In this document: positions 47,006 to 60,172 of the stretch, piece after piece
Position numbering within the stretch: the first letter of the stretch is position 1
Layout of the letters: each line of letters starts with the position of its first letter
DNA from: Holothuria scabra
Lineage: Eukaryota; Echinodermata; Holothuroidea; Aspidochirotida; Holothuriidae
Assembly: GCA_037179385.1 (NCBI GenBank)
Contig: CM074190.1
Location: 9,817,706 to 9,881,705 of the forward strand
DNA: 64,000 nt
Direction: 5' to 3'
The notes under the pieces: generated by a model
What the model was told of the DNA's origin: nothing
What the model saw: only the letters and a program-made list of their open reading frames with translations
Database searches by the model: none
Translations under genes and position numbers: made by a program

Positions 47006-50000
47006 ATTACCATAACAACTGCTGTAGCGTTCTGCTAGTAGACCGAAAATTGAATCAGCCGACGACCGTTCTCACACCAGCAGGACAGTGTGATGCTCGT
47101 TTCTTTTCATGCGCCGTCTAGTAATTTTTTTTTTTTTTTTTTTGCTACGTGTTTCATCCTCTTTGTGTACCATCGTGAACTCGAAAAGCCCTATTGTATC
47201 CGCACTATTTCCCGTGGTGGTGGTTATTATAACGCTGGCGATATATCATTATGTTTTCTTTCAACTCGGAAAATTTATTGCACATTTGGACTGAATTCTT
47301 GGTTAACAAGCAAATTTTTTCTTCGTTCTGCACTCATCTATCGAAATCGACGTACCATGTTTACAGGAATCCGCAATCTCTCGGAAAATACTATTCCTTT
47401 AGTCGACATTTTAATTACCTCTTACATAAATCAACACCAAAGGAGGAAGCAAGAGTAACAGGGAAATGAAGAGAGGAATTATCACCTCAAGTGAATAACT
47501 CTGAGGAGCAGAAAGCAAACAAATAGAGTGTAAGTGACCAGTATCAGATGGGTTTTTTGTAATTCTTTCAAGATGACGTAAAATTGGACAGGTACGTAAT
47601 ATAAGACCAATCCAACTAACAACTACGTCCTTACATGTACTTCAGGAGACGGCAAGTAGGGTATAAATGTGCAAATTACCCACACGTTTCTATCTGAAGA
47701 GGCAGAAGACCCCATCAACAGCAAACAATGATTGCTATTTGGATCAATTGTCCATCAGCTTGAGCTATCTAGAAATTTCAAATATGTACTCCAGAAGTAG
47801 ACCGAACATCGCAGTTGAGTCCGTTACGAAACAGAAAATGAAAGGACGGTTAAAACTGATATTGAGAGAGTCTATCTTTTGTATTATGTACCTTAATGTA
47901 GATATAAACCGGTCTTTTAATTGAAGATTTAGGACAAGTTAAAAATCGGGTCATCGAAGAGCAGAATCGTCTCTAAGCATTATCCTTTGGTCATTTCTAG
48001 ATGTAGACCATTGATGAAGCAATTTGATTCGTATATTGCCTCCATAACTGTAACAAAATAAAAGAGGAAAAAGGATAGCAATAAATGTGTGGTAAGGCGA
48101 ATTTGGCTCGTAAAAGGTTAATACTTTCTGGGTTTTTTTTTTTTTCACAATTCTGGGCTGAAAACAGTATTTACGGGGAGGCTTATTCCTAGTTTGTACG
48201 ACAAAGAGTCACACAATTAAATTTCTGATATATGTCTACAACTAGCGATAACAATTGGTTAAGTGAAGCGTTGTGAAACTTTGTTATACTTTCAGACAAA
48301 AAATGATTTTTTTTTTACTTTTATTCTCAATTGTCCTAATTTTTTTACAAAAATGGTCGGAATGGTTTACAAAATATTTTGGGGTTTTTGGTTTTGGTTT
48401 TAGTCTACAGGCAAGTTAAGAATAGAAGAAACTAAAAAAATAATTAAACTTATTTATTTAATTATTTTAAACTCAAAACTACATCTTTTCAATTTTACAT
48501 ATTGGTATATTGATGTTACAATAATACCACCGCAAACAATCTACTTTACATTGTTATGACGACGCTTAAGCTTATCTAGGAATCAATAATAACCCTCAGC
48601 CAAACTGTTTAGAGAAAAGTATGTTTAATAAGTATATGCGTTTGGAACTGTAGGGAGTATTGTTAGTGGAATTTTATCAACCTGATTCGTGGTTAGGACT
48701 ATTTAATTCTTATTCTTAGAATTGTTCAACCAGTCGCACAATTTATTCTTCTGTCACGTGTTATGCATCACCATAATAAGCTGCCATGCTCCAGGGATGT
48801 ACTATGATGGTCCTGTCTCTTTCAGTACTCTGTGAGTGATCCCCTATGGTATTCTAAGCCGATTAAATTTCCATTTAATAAGCACCCCCTCTCCATGGAA
48901 CCCTCCTAAAGTGAATTGCATAGCCCTAAATCCTTCCCATATCCCAAAGGGTATCTGTTCTGATATTTGGCGCCTTTAGGGCCAAGAAACTTATTACACA
49001 GGGAAAAATGTCTCAAAAACGCTGTAAATGTACAGAACAAAAAATAAAGAGAAACAAAAGGTTTACACTGTCTGGTAATTTCCAGAACTTTTCTGTATTC
49101 CTATTTATCTTTTTATTTTGTTTTTCTGTAAATCTGCCGTAATTTTTTTACAGTGGACGCAAACTTCTTCACAACTATCATTTATATTTATGCATTTCCA
49201 ATCTCAGTCGCCATCTGTCCATAGCATGCAGATTGCAAAGACGATGTACTAATGGATCCCCATAAAAACCAGAATATAAACAGTGTTATTGTATAAAATA
49301 TATTTTAACTGTGCTTTCAGCTTTATGCCTTACTTTTTATCTTTTGAGACATTCAGGTTTTTCAGTTTCATCCCTCTGTCGTTAAAGAGGACCCTGCACC
49401 TAATTTAACTCTAGATTTATTTATCTTGTCCATTTTTACTGTGATTGAAGTTTTATATTTGTCAGGTGCAATGCAAAGAAACTTTCTTTGTGCGTGGTAG
49501 ACGGGTAATAAAATCACGTGATTCACTGATTAGCTGGCTCAAGCTCAATAGATGCGTCCTATCAAAACCTTGTAGACCAATATCCGAATGAAAACAAAAC
49601 GTTTGACAACTTAATGGACATAGAATCTAAGCAATTGAATATGTATAAATACCGTTAACTATTTAGGTCGGTGTAAGGAATTCATTCTGCGCTCTTTTCA
49701 AGTTCAATCGAATGTGGTTGTGGGAAGGTGGGTGTGGGTAAGGGGTAAACCACGTCTCCTATAAATCTCAAAATACAATGTTTCAGTTACAGGTATTTCT
49801 TCTCTCGAAGCCAGTTTAATACAAGCCATGTACAAAGATAAGGTCAGAAATGTTGCACTCGCCAACGTTATGTCGTTGCATCATACCCACTTGGTGTGAT
49901 TGAAAAAAATAATACGCAGTTTGTTCCTTAACGTTCTTTCCCACGTTTCCTGAAGAATAAAGGGAAGGCCTTGCTACATGTTAACATTTAGGGCGCATAC

Positions 50001-50406
50001 TTTAATTTTAATCCAATTATTTAAGAGTTGGAACTATGGTGATATTCCTCCTCTATTTGACTGAGATTCATGTGTTACACTGTCACAGCTGACTAAAAAC
50101 CACTTTTTACCTTTGTCGCTTTAAGCACACACCAATCGAGGATCAGTGTAATGCTTTTTAATCGAAGCCACAACTTCGATTGTAGGAATTGCTCGTTCAG
50201 TCACGTGTTTTCGTGCCTTCGTAAGCGGTCGGTGCGGATGAATATTAAATCATGTTCCACTTGGATTCATATTGCAATCCCGAGCTGTTCGTTCGTACAA
50301 TGGAACAGCTGCGCAGTCATGTTAAGTTGTTCCGTAGGGGGATTTTCAACGAAGTTTAACTATTTCTATATAAGGGGATTCGCTCGAACAACTCCTGTAT
50401 AGTAAG
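47006..50406. other. Unassigned region
   Basis: Contains T-runs near 47125-47144 and 48133-48146. No gene or repeat family is recognised; several open frames of about 60-120 codons have no domain or signal I can name. Confidence 0.4.
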
Positions 50407-50414
50407 GTGGTAAT

Positions 50415-52406
50415 CAGTGGCGTAGCTAGGATTTTTTCCAGGGGGGGGGGGGGGGGCAAAGGTATGAAATTTCCCCAAAACTTTTCCCGGTCAATGTGTA
50501 TGTATTTAATATAAAATATACAAACTTACAAGTATAACAACAGTACTATGTCATTTTGTAATATTACCTGCATTTTATAACATAGAGCAATCGGAAATAA
50601 CAAAGTATATTATTTTGGTAAACAATATCTGGTTATTTGTATGTATTAACGCAGTGGTGTACGCAGGATTTCTCTGGATGGGGAAGGGCATGCAGTATGG
50701 TCATGGGGAAGGGTGTCCGGAAATTTTTTGATGTTTTCAAGGAGCCTACATGCAAAATGGTGCAAGATTTTCGACTTTGACAGGAACAGTGTTAAAAGTT
50801 GAATCGTGGTGGTTCATGAGGATAAAACTGAAACTTTTGTGCCTTGACATGCATTTCTTTTTATGCCATTTATGCTACCTTATGAAGAAAAACTTGCATT
50901 TAATTTGCACACTTTTAGGAGTCAAAATAAAAAGCATTGATCGCACGAGTATTGGTGGTTTTTCTTGGCCATAAAATAATATTTTGTTATAAAGATTATC
51001 TAAGCGGAGCGCCACCATTGGTTGGCGCGGAGCGTAGAGAAAATTTGGAAAAATTAGACCCCTTACATGGCCGGAAATAGCATTTTCCAGGCTTATACGA
51101 AGAATCTAGCCAGTCGCTTTCTTCTTTTGTCGTTTGCAATAAAATGCTCACTTCAAAATATGTTCGCAAGCTGCAAAGTGATCAGAGAGTAAAGAGCTAC
51201 TTTTACCCCAAATATGTTATTTTGCCCAAAAGATCGAGCGAAGCCCCACCATTGGTTGGTGCGGAGCGTAAAGAAAATTTCTAAAAATCAGACCCCTCAG
51301 ATGTTCAAAATAGCGTATTTATGCTTGTAAAGAAAATCTAAGCATGTAGTCCTTTGATAGATGCCACTAGTAGGATACAGAGTCTACCTTTTCTAAATAA
51401 AAATTGGAATTTGACAGAATTTGCCTAGGTCTATTTGTCGGAATCAAAAAACAAAAACAAAAAATGGCATCACTTAAAGACATTGCAGGGACAATCCATC
51501 CCCTTTGAAAATTTTTGAAAAATTGGGTGTCCCTATAAGAAATCTGGTGCCACAAATGCTATCTTTTGAAGTAAAACCTGTGTTGATAAAATTAGACTAC
51601 GTATTTTTAAGAACAAAAAAAAATGGCATCTGTGAGGGGGACATGGCCCAATGGTCTCCCCTTGGCACGCCACTAATTAAGGAGGCCTAATAGTGGCTCG
51701 ATCAGACAGGATATCCTGTGAGGAAAGCAGTCTGTTAAGTGTAGAAGGCTACAAGGTACTCATTGTCCATTTATTGTTACACTCAAAGTGAGCAGAAAGC
51801 TTTTTTCCCGAACTAGCTTGTAAGCCTCCAAGGATTAGGCTAAGTAACAAAATCTAAGTGTGCCAACGGATCCCGTAAATTCTAATTTCTAGATTGACTT
51901 TAAGTTTATCGTTGGCCATGGATTGTTTCAGCCCCATCCATCGTTATGTACACAGAGTAAAATCGTACAGCTACTGCTGGCTCGTAGAAGAACATAACCT
52001 CGAGGTCTACGGTAGTTACTTGCCAGTTTTCACATCCTTCTACTGAATTCCCAAAGTATCACCTGAATAACAGCTTCCTGTGCACTGAAATGCACCGATC
52101 ATAACCCCCGTGCGTATACAAGTACAAGAGAACATTCAATCTGCTACGCAGCGAGGACATTTCTGTGGAACGCGAATTGGGCCTGTTCATGCGACACTGA
52201 CGAAATCTGAGTTAATTTGTTGCATGCAAATACGAATTATGTATGAGAAATGTCTCACAATTTCTTATTCTAACAAAAATTTTGAGAAATTTTTGTAATA
52301 ATAGAAAGATTCATCAAATTTCCCCATTTTCATAAAATTTCCCCAAAAATTTTTCCAGGGGGGGCAACTTGCCCCCCCCCCTGCCCCCCCAGTAGCTACG
52401 CCACTG
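50415..52406. mobile_element. hAT-like element of about 2 kb with perfect 8-bp target duplication
   Basis: The left end is CAGTGGCGTAGCTAGG and the right end, in reverse, CAGTGGCGTAGCTACT. Flanks are gtggtaat at 50407-50414 and 52407-52414, identical. Inside each terminus is a G- or C-run, and the right one can fold (gggggggcaacttgcccccc). No transposase motif is visible, so it is non-autonomous or gutted. A motif, 'gcggagcg(c)caccattggttgg(c/t)gcggagcg', occurs twice inside, near 51003 and 51238. Confidence 0.9.
50652..51675. mobile_element. Possible element nested in the 2-kb hAT-like element
   Basis: CAGTGGTGTACGCAGG at 50652 and, in reverse, TAGTGGCGTGCCAAGG at 51675 look like a second pair of hAT-type ends. 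The flanks, attaac(g) and attaagg, are similar but not a clean 8-bp duplication. Both internal 'caccattggttgg' motifs fall inside, which supports a separate element related to the one at 41508-42285. Confidence 0.5.
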
Positions 52407-52414
52407 GTGGTAAT

Positions 52415-53130
52415 GTGCAAATAAAGAAGTAGCACCACATTCAAAGGTATTGTTCTGCATTGAAGGCTTCCTCTCTGGTTGAAAAAGGTGTAAATATAGT
52501 TTGAAAACAATTTATACCGTTCAGGGATTTCAAAATAAATTTCAAAGGTTGCATTTTCCAACATATGCCACTTTGTTTTGTCGGAACTGCTTCATCAAGC
52601 AACTTCGTTGACCGTACTCATTTCAATGTAAGCAAGTCCACTAACTTACGTTCATGCATAAACGCATGCAGCTGCTAGCTATATAGTGTACGTACTGTGT
52701 CGTTAACGTGATGGCGACAGTAACCAAGGCCAGGGGACGATCCACCAATTTTAAGGTATTCAATTTGTCGTTCATTTCATCACCCTGTATGGGTTGTTGA
52801 TGGCTTCTCTATTGTATTTTCAATGTTTGAAACAAAGGAAAAGACTGTCTACCCACGGTTGTCGTAGTTCTCAGTAAAGGACTAACGTTATGCATCGACG
52901 GTCGCGTAGTTGCTCCCATTACATTTGTATAGGAAGCAATTACGCGACTCTCATACATACTCTAGTCCTTTAGGCTTCACTGAGGACAAAAGTTGTCGTA
53001 GTCTTACCCAAACACAGTTACGAAGGCCTAAAGCCAAACGTTGCAGAACAAAACAACTCTAACATTTACACTTAGTCGTGTCCTAGTGCAAAAGGTGCGC
53101 TCAGCGTATATAGGCCTAGACACTGCAGAT
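52415..53130. other. Unassigned spacer
   Basis: No gene or recognised repeat. A partial inverted symmetry is seen around 52880-52960 ('gtcgcgtagttgctccc' and 'ggaagcaattacgcgac'). Confidence 0.4.
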
Positions 53131-53367
53131 ACAATCTTGGACAAAATAATTTGTTGGGACACCCTGCTCCCCCTTCTATTCCAGTGTTGGTTGACCACCG
53201 TTATGCAGTTCACGGCAAAGAAACATTCCTCTTGACACAACATTGGGAGGGGAAAAGGGGGTTGCATGTTAGGCTACTTCAGGCAGTTTCATGTTAGCCT
53301 ACTTCAACTAAAATTTACGGATAACATGTGAAGTGTTCCAACCGGCAACAGTTCTGTCCAAGATTGT
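53131..53367 (+). mobile_element. MITE family E, copy 1
   Basis: Starts ACAATCTTGGACAAAAT and ends CTGTCCAAGATTGT, imperfect inverted repeats that continue inward (ttgttgggacac against gtgttccaac). A second copy lies 1.1 kb downstream in the same orientation. A local duplication of 'ttcatgttagcctacttca' makes this copy longer. No coding sequence; no sure target duplication. Confidence 0.7.
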
Positions 53368-54290
53368 CCGAGAATTTCGAGAAGTCAGATAGGTGCGCTG
53401 CCACCAGTAAGAAGTTACGTTTTGCTTATGGTTATTTGGTTATTTTATGACAGGTAAATGATATGCTGGTCATTACATGGAAGTATTTCCTGGACCGGAT
53501 TTAGCTTGTGGGGTCCTGGACCCAGATTATTTTGGACCCTTTTCACAAATGTTGGGAGGGACCTACATGAGAGGACCCTGTGACTAAGCCCAAGCAAATA
53601 CCACCAAAAATGGCCTGAATACTTCAATTCTTCTGCCACATCTTTTCTTTTGAGCAAAGGGACATTAATGATATTGTCCCACTTGCTTTGCCTATTTTAA
53701 TTCAGAGATATGGTTGTGCCCGGGCTACCTGCCGCCTTGACGAGGTTAGGGATGAAGGCTTAGTTAAAACCAAGTCTACCATTGGTTTGGAAAGCAACTT
53801 TCAACTAAAAATGTTAAGAAACTGCTTCGGTTGAAAGAAGACATAACAAATTTGTTACCAGTTGTAATACAACATGAAAAATACAGCCTGAGATGCAAAA
53901 TTGGCTGCAAAATGTGTTCCAAACCAACCTACCTAACAATCTACCAAAGTTATGAAAGAAAGTCTGGCTTGCAGAGTTACTTTAACAATCTTATGGTAGA
54001 TCGTGGCCCCTTTTCAATAAATGTCTCGTCTCCAACTATCAGTTTGAAAAATAATGACTCTTCTATCCAGCAAGAGAATTATTCCACCCGTTGCGATTGT
54101 TGATTTGTGCGTCTAAACAATGCCTACTTTTGGTTTGTAATGAAATTTATCCTACGGTCGCCCTTAATTTGTTAAAAATCCTCAAGAGTATAGTTGGCTT
54201 CTGGAAAAGGTCTTAAACAACCTTAGAACACTCAGAAAATTAAACGTTTTTATTGAATTCGGTCTCAAAAATGTATCTCTTGGGACCCAG
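53368..54290. other. Unassigned spacer between the family E copies
   Basis: No gene is recognised. An open frame at 53831-54103 (90 codons) has no domain that I can identify. Confidence 0.4.
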
Positions 54291-54486
54291 ACAATCTTGG
54301 ACAATAACTTGTTGGGACACCCTGCTCTCCCTTCCAATGTTGACCACTGTTATGCTGTTCTGGGCAAAGAGTCATGTTCTTCTTGACGCAGCATTGGGAG
54401 GGGTAAAGGGAGTTTTATGTTGGCCTACTTCAACTAAAATTGACAAATAAAATGTAAAGTGTCCCAACAGTTTTGTCCAAGATTGT
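54291..54486 (+). mobile_element. MITE family E, copy 2
   Basis: Starts ACAATCTTGGACAATAAC and ends TTTTGTCCAAGATTGT, with inner inverted blocks ttgttgggacac and gtgtcccaac. It aligns to copy 1 along the whole length ('ccctgctc', 'cattgggaggggaaa', 'cctacttcaactaaaatt'). The inverted ends are about 28 bp. Confidence 0.75.
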
Positions 54487-57400
54487 AGTCTATTGCTTGT
54501 TAGGAAAGTCAAGTAAGTCTAGGGTCAATACTTTTGCATAGCGCTAGGCCTGTGTCACCACCAATAGTGTATCACACAGTCTCAGGAAAAGTGTAACTAG
54601 GTACAAAGATTTTGGGGCAACTTTACATCCAGGATGGGCAACTGATTAAAAATAATAGCTTATCGATATTGTTACATCCAGGTGAATACTTTCATTTAAA
54701 CATCAGTGTTTAGTAAAATATATAATGTAACTGCTTTATCTCACATAGATCTCCCCAAACAAGTTGCAAGGAACAATGCCTCCCTTCCCCTCCCCCCTCC
54801 CCGGCATATGTGGGAAATATTCCACTTTTGTTGGGGAACCAGTTCCAACAATATGCTTCATTTTGTTTATAAGAAAGTCCCAAGTGTGCACATTTTCAAG
54901 GCTTCGATTAGTACTTGCCATGCAAGTACCATTGTCTAGTTTAAAACTGCCTTTGTTTGCGGTGTAGCCACGGGCAGGGGTGGGGGTTAGAACCCCTGTG
55001 ACTCAACCTTGCGAATACAAAAAACACCTAAAATAGCGGATTTTTCTCTCCATCCTTAAACTTTTCCCTCATGTCGTGCGCCAAAGCCCCCGCCCATAAT
55101 ACCACCCCACCCTATGACACAATAATGTCTACGCGCATGATCTTCACAACCATGTAATCATCAAATTTCGATTTTAAACGAATTAATCCTTTTGTTTTGT
55201 TTTGTTTAGGTTGCGCATCAGAGCGTACTTAGTCGTTCGTGCACTTCAACTAAATACGCGAACTGCAAATTTGGGCCCTTTTCCAAATTGAGTTTTGACC
55301 TCTTCCTGAAAATAAATTCCAGAAGTCAACTCGCGTGTAATTACTATATTGATGAGACGTCAATCTGATACAGTTAATGTTTATTTGCGAGTGCTTTTTT
55401 GGAACATTACACTGTCGAATGGTGAGAGTTATTGTCAATTTAATAATCCATTCGAATAGCATTTGGCAGGACTTTTCAACGTTTTCCAATAAACTTACAA
55501 TAGATACAAGTATTATCTGAAGTAAACACCATTCGTACCCTACTTCCTTTACAAATTGGACTCTTATAAAAGGTCACGCAGGAAAAACGGCATGCTGCCA
55601 TGCGTGTATGGGGAATACAGCATGAATAGAAACCATTTAAAGCTTAACTTTAGAGATACGAGGAGCATGTGGCAACAACCACATATGGACATGAAACTTC
55701 CATATCAAATCCTTGCATTATTCCATCTCTGAGTATTTTCCTTGAAGTATTAAATCACAACATTTTATGTCGCAGATTACTCAATGGGCTTTTTGGTAAT
55801 TCATGAACAAGTTAAAAGCATGCTAGTTGGTGCCTTGAAAAGGCAAAATGAATGTATACAGAAACAGTGGTCTGTGTAGCATGTATGTTTATGTGAAAGG
55901 GTGGAATGTTTTTCCTGTAAAAATTACATTATTAAGTTTTTGCTTCGTAAAGTGAAGAAACTTTAAAGGAGTTAAGTTCAAATTTTAAAACCATTTCGTT
56001 TGGTATGACACATTTATTTTGGAAAACGTCACTATGTGGTCATCTCCTTTAACCATTAATAGCTATGGTCAGACATATCGCGTGAACATGCAACTTGGAA
56101 ATTTGAATTTATCTTAAAGCTTTCAACCTAACATTTGCTTTAAATTTTAGACTTCGGGTACACTTTAAACATTGCAGTCATTAAGACGTGATACTTCAAA
56201 CTGGGAAGGGTGAATACTTTTTAAGCTTGGCATGTGGGTAACTTTATGTCAGAAGATAAAACACTTTTATTTGACGAGAGATGATAAAAGTCTCAAGTGA
56301 ACGGAGTTGAAACTCCTAAAATCGTGGTTAGCAACTTCAAATAAATATTGTCGGTATTTCACAAAGAAAAACTTCAATTTTTTAGGTTAGAGGTCAAGTC
56401 GGTAGCAGAAAGCAAAGTTAAACACATTGTAAATAGAATGTTTCAAAAAAAGAAGGAATGATTGGTGCATGAATTCAGTGTGTGGAATATGGATGCATTA
56501 TAGTGAAAGGCGTAATTCCTAAAGATTAGTTCGTCAAAGGTTCTACGATGTCTCAGTCAGGCGGCGAAAACTATGGAAATTGCTTGCAAATGGATACTTT
56601 AATGTAGGATCGACGGATACTTTATATACTCTATTAATTTGTACGTTTGGTCCACGTAATCAGAGAGGAGTTTACCAAATATAAATAAATTGCTTGGAAA
56701 CCATAGACTATGAATACCTTTCTTAATTGATATTTGATGCGTAATTGGCAGTAGATCAAACCAATCTTCGTTTTTGGATAATCTGAAGTTAATAGAAGTC
56801 AGATGATAAAAATATTTCAAACTTTTACCAACATGGCTTTTCAAACGTGTAACAACTATTGGGCACTTGCTTCCCAACAAATAAAAGGACAAAAATATAA
56901 CCTGCTCTGCAGCACGAAATTCAATTATTTGATTCTTTGCTTCATTCAATTAACTTAAAATACCTGATATCACGTTTCTCAGCTCAGCATTATTAAAATT
57001 ATAAATCGTAGACTGAATAATCTACAGATACGTTCGCTTTCCTCAAGTTCTTCACAGCAAATATTCATGTCCTCTTTTTAAACCAGACAATCTGCTAACC
57101 CTCATTCTGTCTTAATTAAAAGGTGACCATAAAGGAAGCCTCAAATTTTCGATAAACTCTACCTTGAAGAAGAGCATTCTGCCCCGGAATTGTGGGTCAA
57201 ATCCATCTTTAGTACCCAAAAGAAGGAGTTTTTCCATTTTTTATTTTTTTAAGTGTGGGAGGTGGTTAGGTGGGTTCAGGTGTCAGTGCTTTTGTTTTCT
57301 ACTATTTTTATCTGATTTTTCCTTCTTGTTGGTGTTTTTGTCTTTAAGTCCAAGGTTTTCATGAATATTTTTTTCCACAGTAATCGTTTACTTAATGTTA

Positions 57401-58099
57401 ATTCCTAATCTAAAACCCTATTCTGTTTATAATCTTTACTCGATTATTGTTGTTAAATTACAAATGAAATGAAATATTCACATCTTTGATAGAGGCCGAG
57501 GGAGGAACATAAATACAATAGCGGCATCCTGTCCATCTTTCCGACTTTCAGTAGTTGAGTTCACCTCCTCGAGCTTTCAATAAAATAACTGATCGTGTAA
57601 TTATAGGTGTGTCTTGTCTTTATTCACTCCCTCATCAATGTTCGTATGTAGACTCTTTTAACCTATCTTTACCGTCGTACATTGCACTCGCAACAACGGA
57701 ACAGCCTATGAATATGGGCGGGTACAGGGTCAGATCACAAGGTCACAACGTCACAATGGAACACGTCACAACGGAACAATCTATGGATACAGGGCCTAAG
57801 AACTCCCTGCCTGATTTGAAGCAACTTCCTTCTACCTAATTGCTTTTGTTGATTCGAAGCTTCCCATAACAGCAGTTTTGATTGCACTATGTGAAATATA
57901 CTCAATTAAGTTACTGCTGTCATGTATTCTAAGGCTCTCTGCTGGTGTCTCGTGAAGTTTTGTGTCAAATCAAAGTTGTTGGGACTATTTCCAAGTCTTC
58001 CTCTGTGGTGGAAAACCAAGAGCTGTTACGAACTCACTTCCCTTAAAACAAATTAGCATGCTTTGTGCGTTGCTACTCCGTAAGTTAATTACTTTTGAT
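54487..58099. other. Unassigned region
   Basis: A short direct-repeat cluster lies at about 57686-57797 ('caacggaacagcctatgaatat' type and 'gtcacaacg' type). A C/G-rich patch near 54968-55110 vaguely resembles hAT-type ends but is unpaired. No gene is recognised. Confidence 0.4.
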
Positions 58100-58126
58100 G
58101 GAGTTTTACGACCCAGTTTTCAACCA
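58100..58126 (+). repeat. Dispersed repeat D, short piece
   Basis: 'gagttttacgacccagttttcaacc' matches the start of repeat D at 46878 and 9983-10110 (reverse). The match ends after about 27 bases, so it is a fragment or a chance resemblance. Confidence 0.35.
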
Positions 58127-59866
58127 GAAAGAATGTGTCATTAAAGATGCGGGATACCATATGTTAAAAACAGCTTTGAAAGAGAAGTCCCAAATAGACG
58201 TTCAAATAAGTAGGCCTTTTGAACCTGACGCATATTCTGCGGTACATAGGAGCTAAGACGGACAATTCACTTTCAAAACAACTTATTCGATTTTACATTC
58301 CTAAAAATATCCCTTGTAAAAATTGCGTCCATTCTTCTTCGTTTCGTCCTCTTTTCAGCTTTTGAATAATATTTGAGTCGCACAGGTCGGATTGGATCAT
58401 ATGACGTTCCGCCATTCAAGAACCGATGCAGAGAAGATTCAAAATTATTGTAAATTGTTCTATAACAATTACAATAAAAGAGACTTTAATGCTAACAAAT
58501 ATGTTAACACTAGCTGTGAACTTCAAGAATAAAGCCTTACCACCATGATAAACGTGAATGTTAACAATCTTTCTCTTTGCGAATTATAAGTCGAAGTACA
58601 TTTATTTAAATTCTATTGAAATTCAAACGACATATAAAGTAACATTCTTTTCTGTTTCTACAAAAAATTCAACTATTATCCATTTAAAAAGGCACGGACA
58701 AGAAGGATGGTTTACAGCGATAATTGGTAAGAAAACATTATTCTTGCTTTTTGAAGTAACAATACTAATCAATTGTTAGACATTGGCATGATAGCAAAAA
58801 GGTAGTAAGATAAAAAAAAAAAAAAAGTTCACGTCGTTGTTGGCTTGAAATTTGCTGTACTTTGTTTTAAAGAAGTGAGAGTATGAAATACTTGTTTAAA
58901 GGACAACTTTTCTGTGAGGGCTCTACTAAACATCATGTGTCTCAGCCATGCTGTTACAAATGTACCGACGAAAGTCAACAGTGGTTAACACTCCGAACAA
59001 CTATTTTGAACAGCTGCATTACTTGACGCACAAAACTGATAAATAAACATTCATCCGCCCCATTTATTGAGTAGGCGCTTTCGCTAAACTATGTTAAAAA
59101 TAGAGCAGTCAAATTCATCGGTTGTTTAATTGTACGGCTTTTCTTAAAATTGTGTTCTTAAAGATACAGTTTCTTGTGCGGCTTTTCTTCTGCTTAAGTG
59201 ACAAAGTCACTCCGTGATGTGAAGTTAAAACCAGTATGTTACGCTAAGCATAAAATACATGGTTAGACTGAAATGCCAAAACAGCAGCTTGCGTTTTTTT
59301 TTTTTTTTTTTTTACCAAAAATAATTCATTTAAAACACGCAGTCATATCAATATTCATGCTTAAACCCCCTTTTTGTATTTTTTAACGTGAGAACAACGC
59401 CTTTTCAATAAAACTCAACATAGTTGAAAGAAAAGGATGTAAACCAAACTACTCACGTCGGCGTATTGGTTTGTTATATTTTTTAAGAGAGAAGTAAAAT
59501 TTATCACGTATTCATTGCATTTGACTCTGCGTTTATTCGAATAAACACGCGTGATGGGTGCCGTTCACTGTTGTAGGACTAGGGTCATGATAACATCTAT
59601 GTTCAAGTGGCCTTGGACTTAGAAATTTGTAAAAGCGAAAGTGGAAATTTTCAGCAGTATTTTGCACAAAACGTGATCAGACATCTTATATGTTTCTCGG
59701 GACGGTAGGACGGATATTTGGGGGAGTCTCTGTAAGAGTTGGTTATTTTCGAAGAAAATTACACAGGTGAACAAATAGGGTGACTAACACCAAGCAAACG
59801 AAGGAAAAGTGGATCAAATTGTATGCAACGGTGCTCTCTGAGATTATGGGACCGTCGGGTCCCAAA
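58127..59866. other. Unassigned spacer
   Basis: A-run near 58812-58826 and T-run near 59296-59314. No gene is recognised. Confidence 0.45.
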
Positions 59867-60172
59867 TTAAAGGCATATTTTTATCATCCCAAACAGTTCC
59901 AATTCTCCCAACCTACTTACTTCTAGCCCCTCCCACATTTATCTAAAACTCATCTTTATCCAGACACAATCCTAGTTTATTGCTTCATGGCTTGTCCCAG
60001 TGGCCATACAAGTCCATAATGTTTAATCAAGACACTCGCAGTGCCCATGCTGTGTAATTTAGCTATGATGCATTGCTTGAATGTGATGCCAATCAAAGAG
60101 CTGTACCAGTTGAGAGTTTTGATATATGTATACTGAAACTGTAGTTTGGGGTGACGAATGACTGCCTTTAAA
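59867..60172 (+). mobile_element. MITE family B, copy 3
   Basis: TTAA at 59867-59870 and 60169-60172 flank a 298-bp body starting AGGCATATTTTTATCATCCC and ending GGGGTGACGAATGACTGCCT. Inner matches to the other copies include 'catccagacacaatcctag'-like and 'gccaatcaaagagctg'. The open frame on the minus strand across it is not considered a gene. Confidence 0.75.

Noticed and set aside
54968..55110. A further hAT-like terminus near 'gtgtagccacgggcaggggtggggg'
   Set aside because: No paired end or 8-bp duplication was found nearby.
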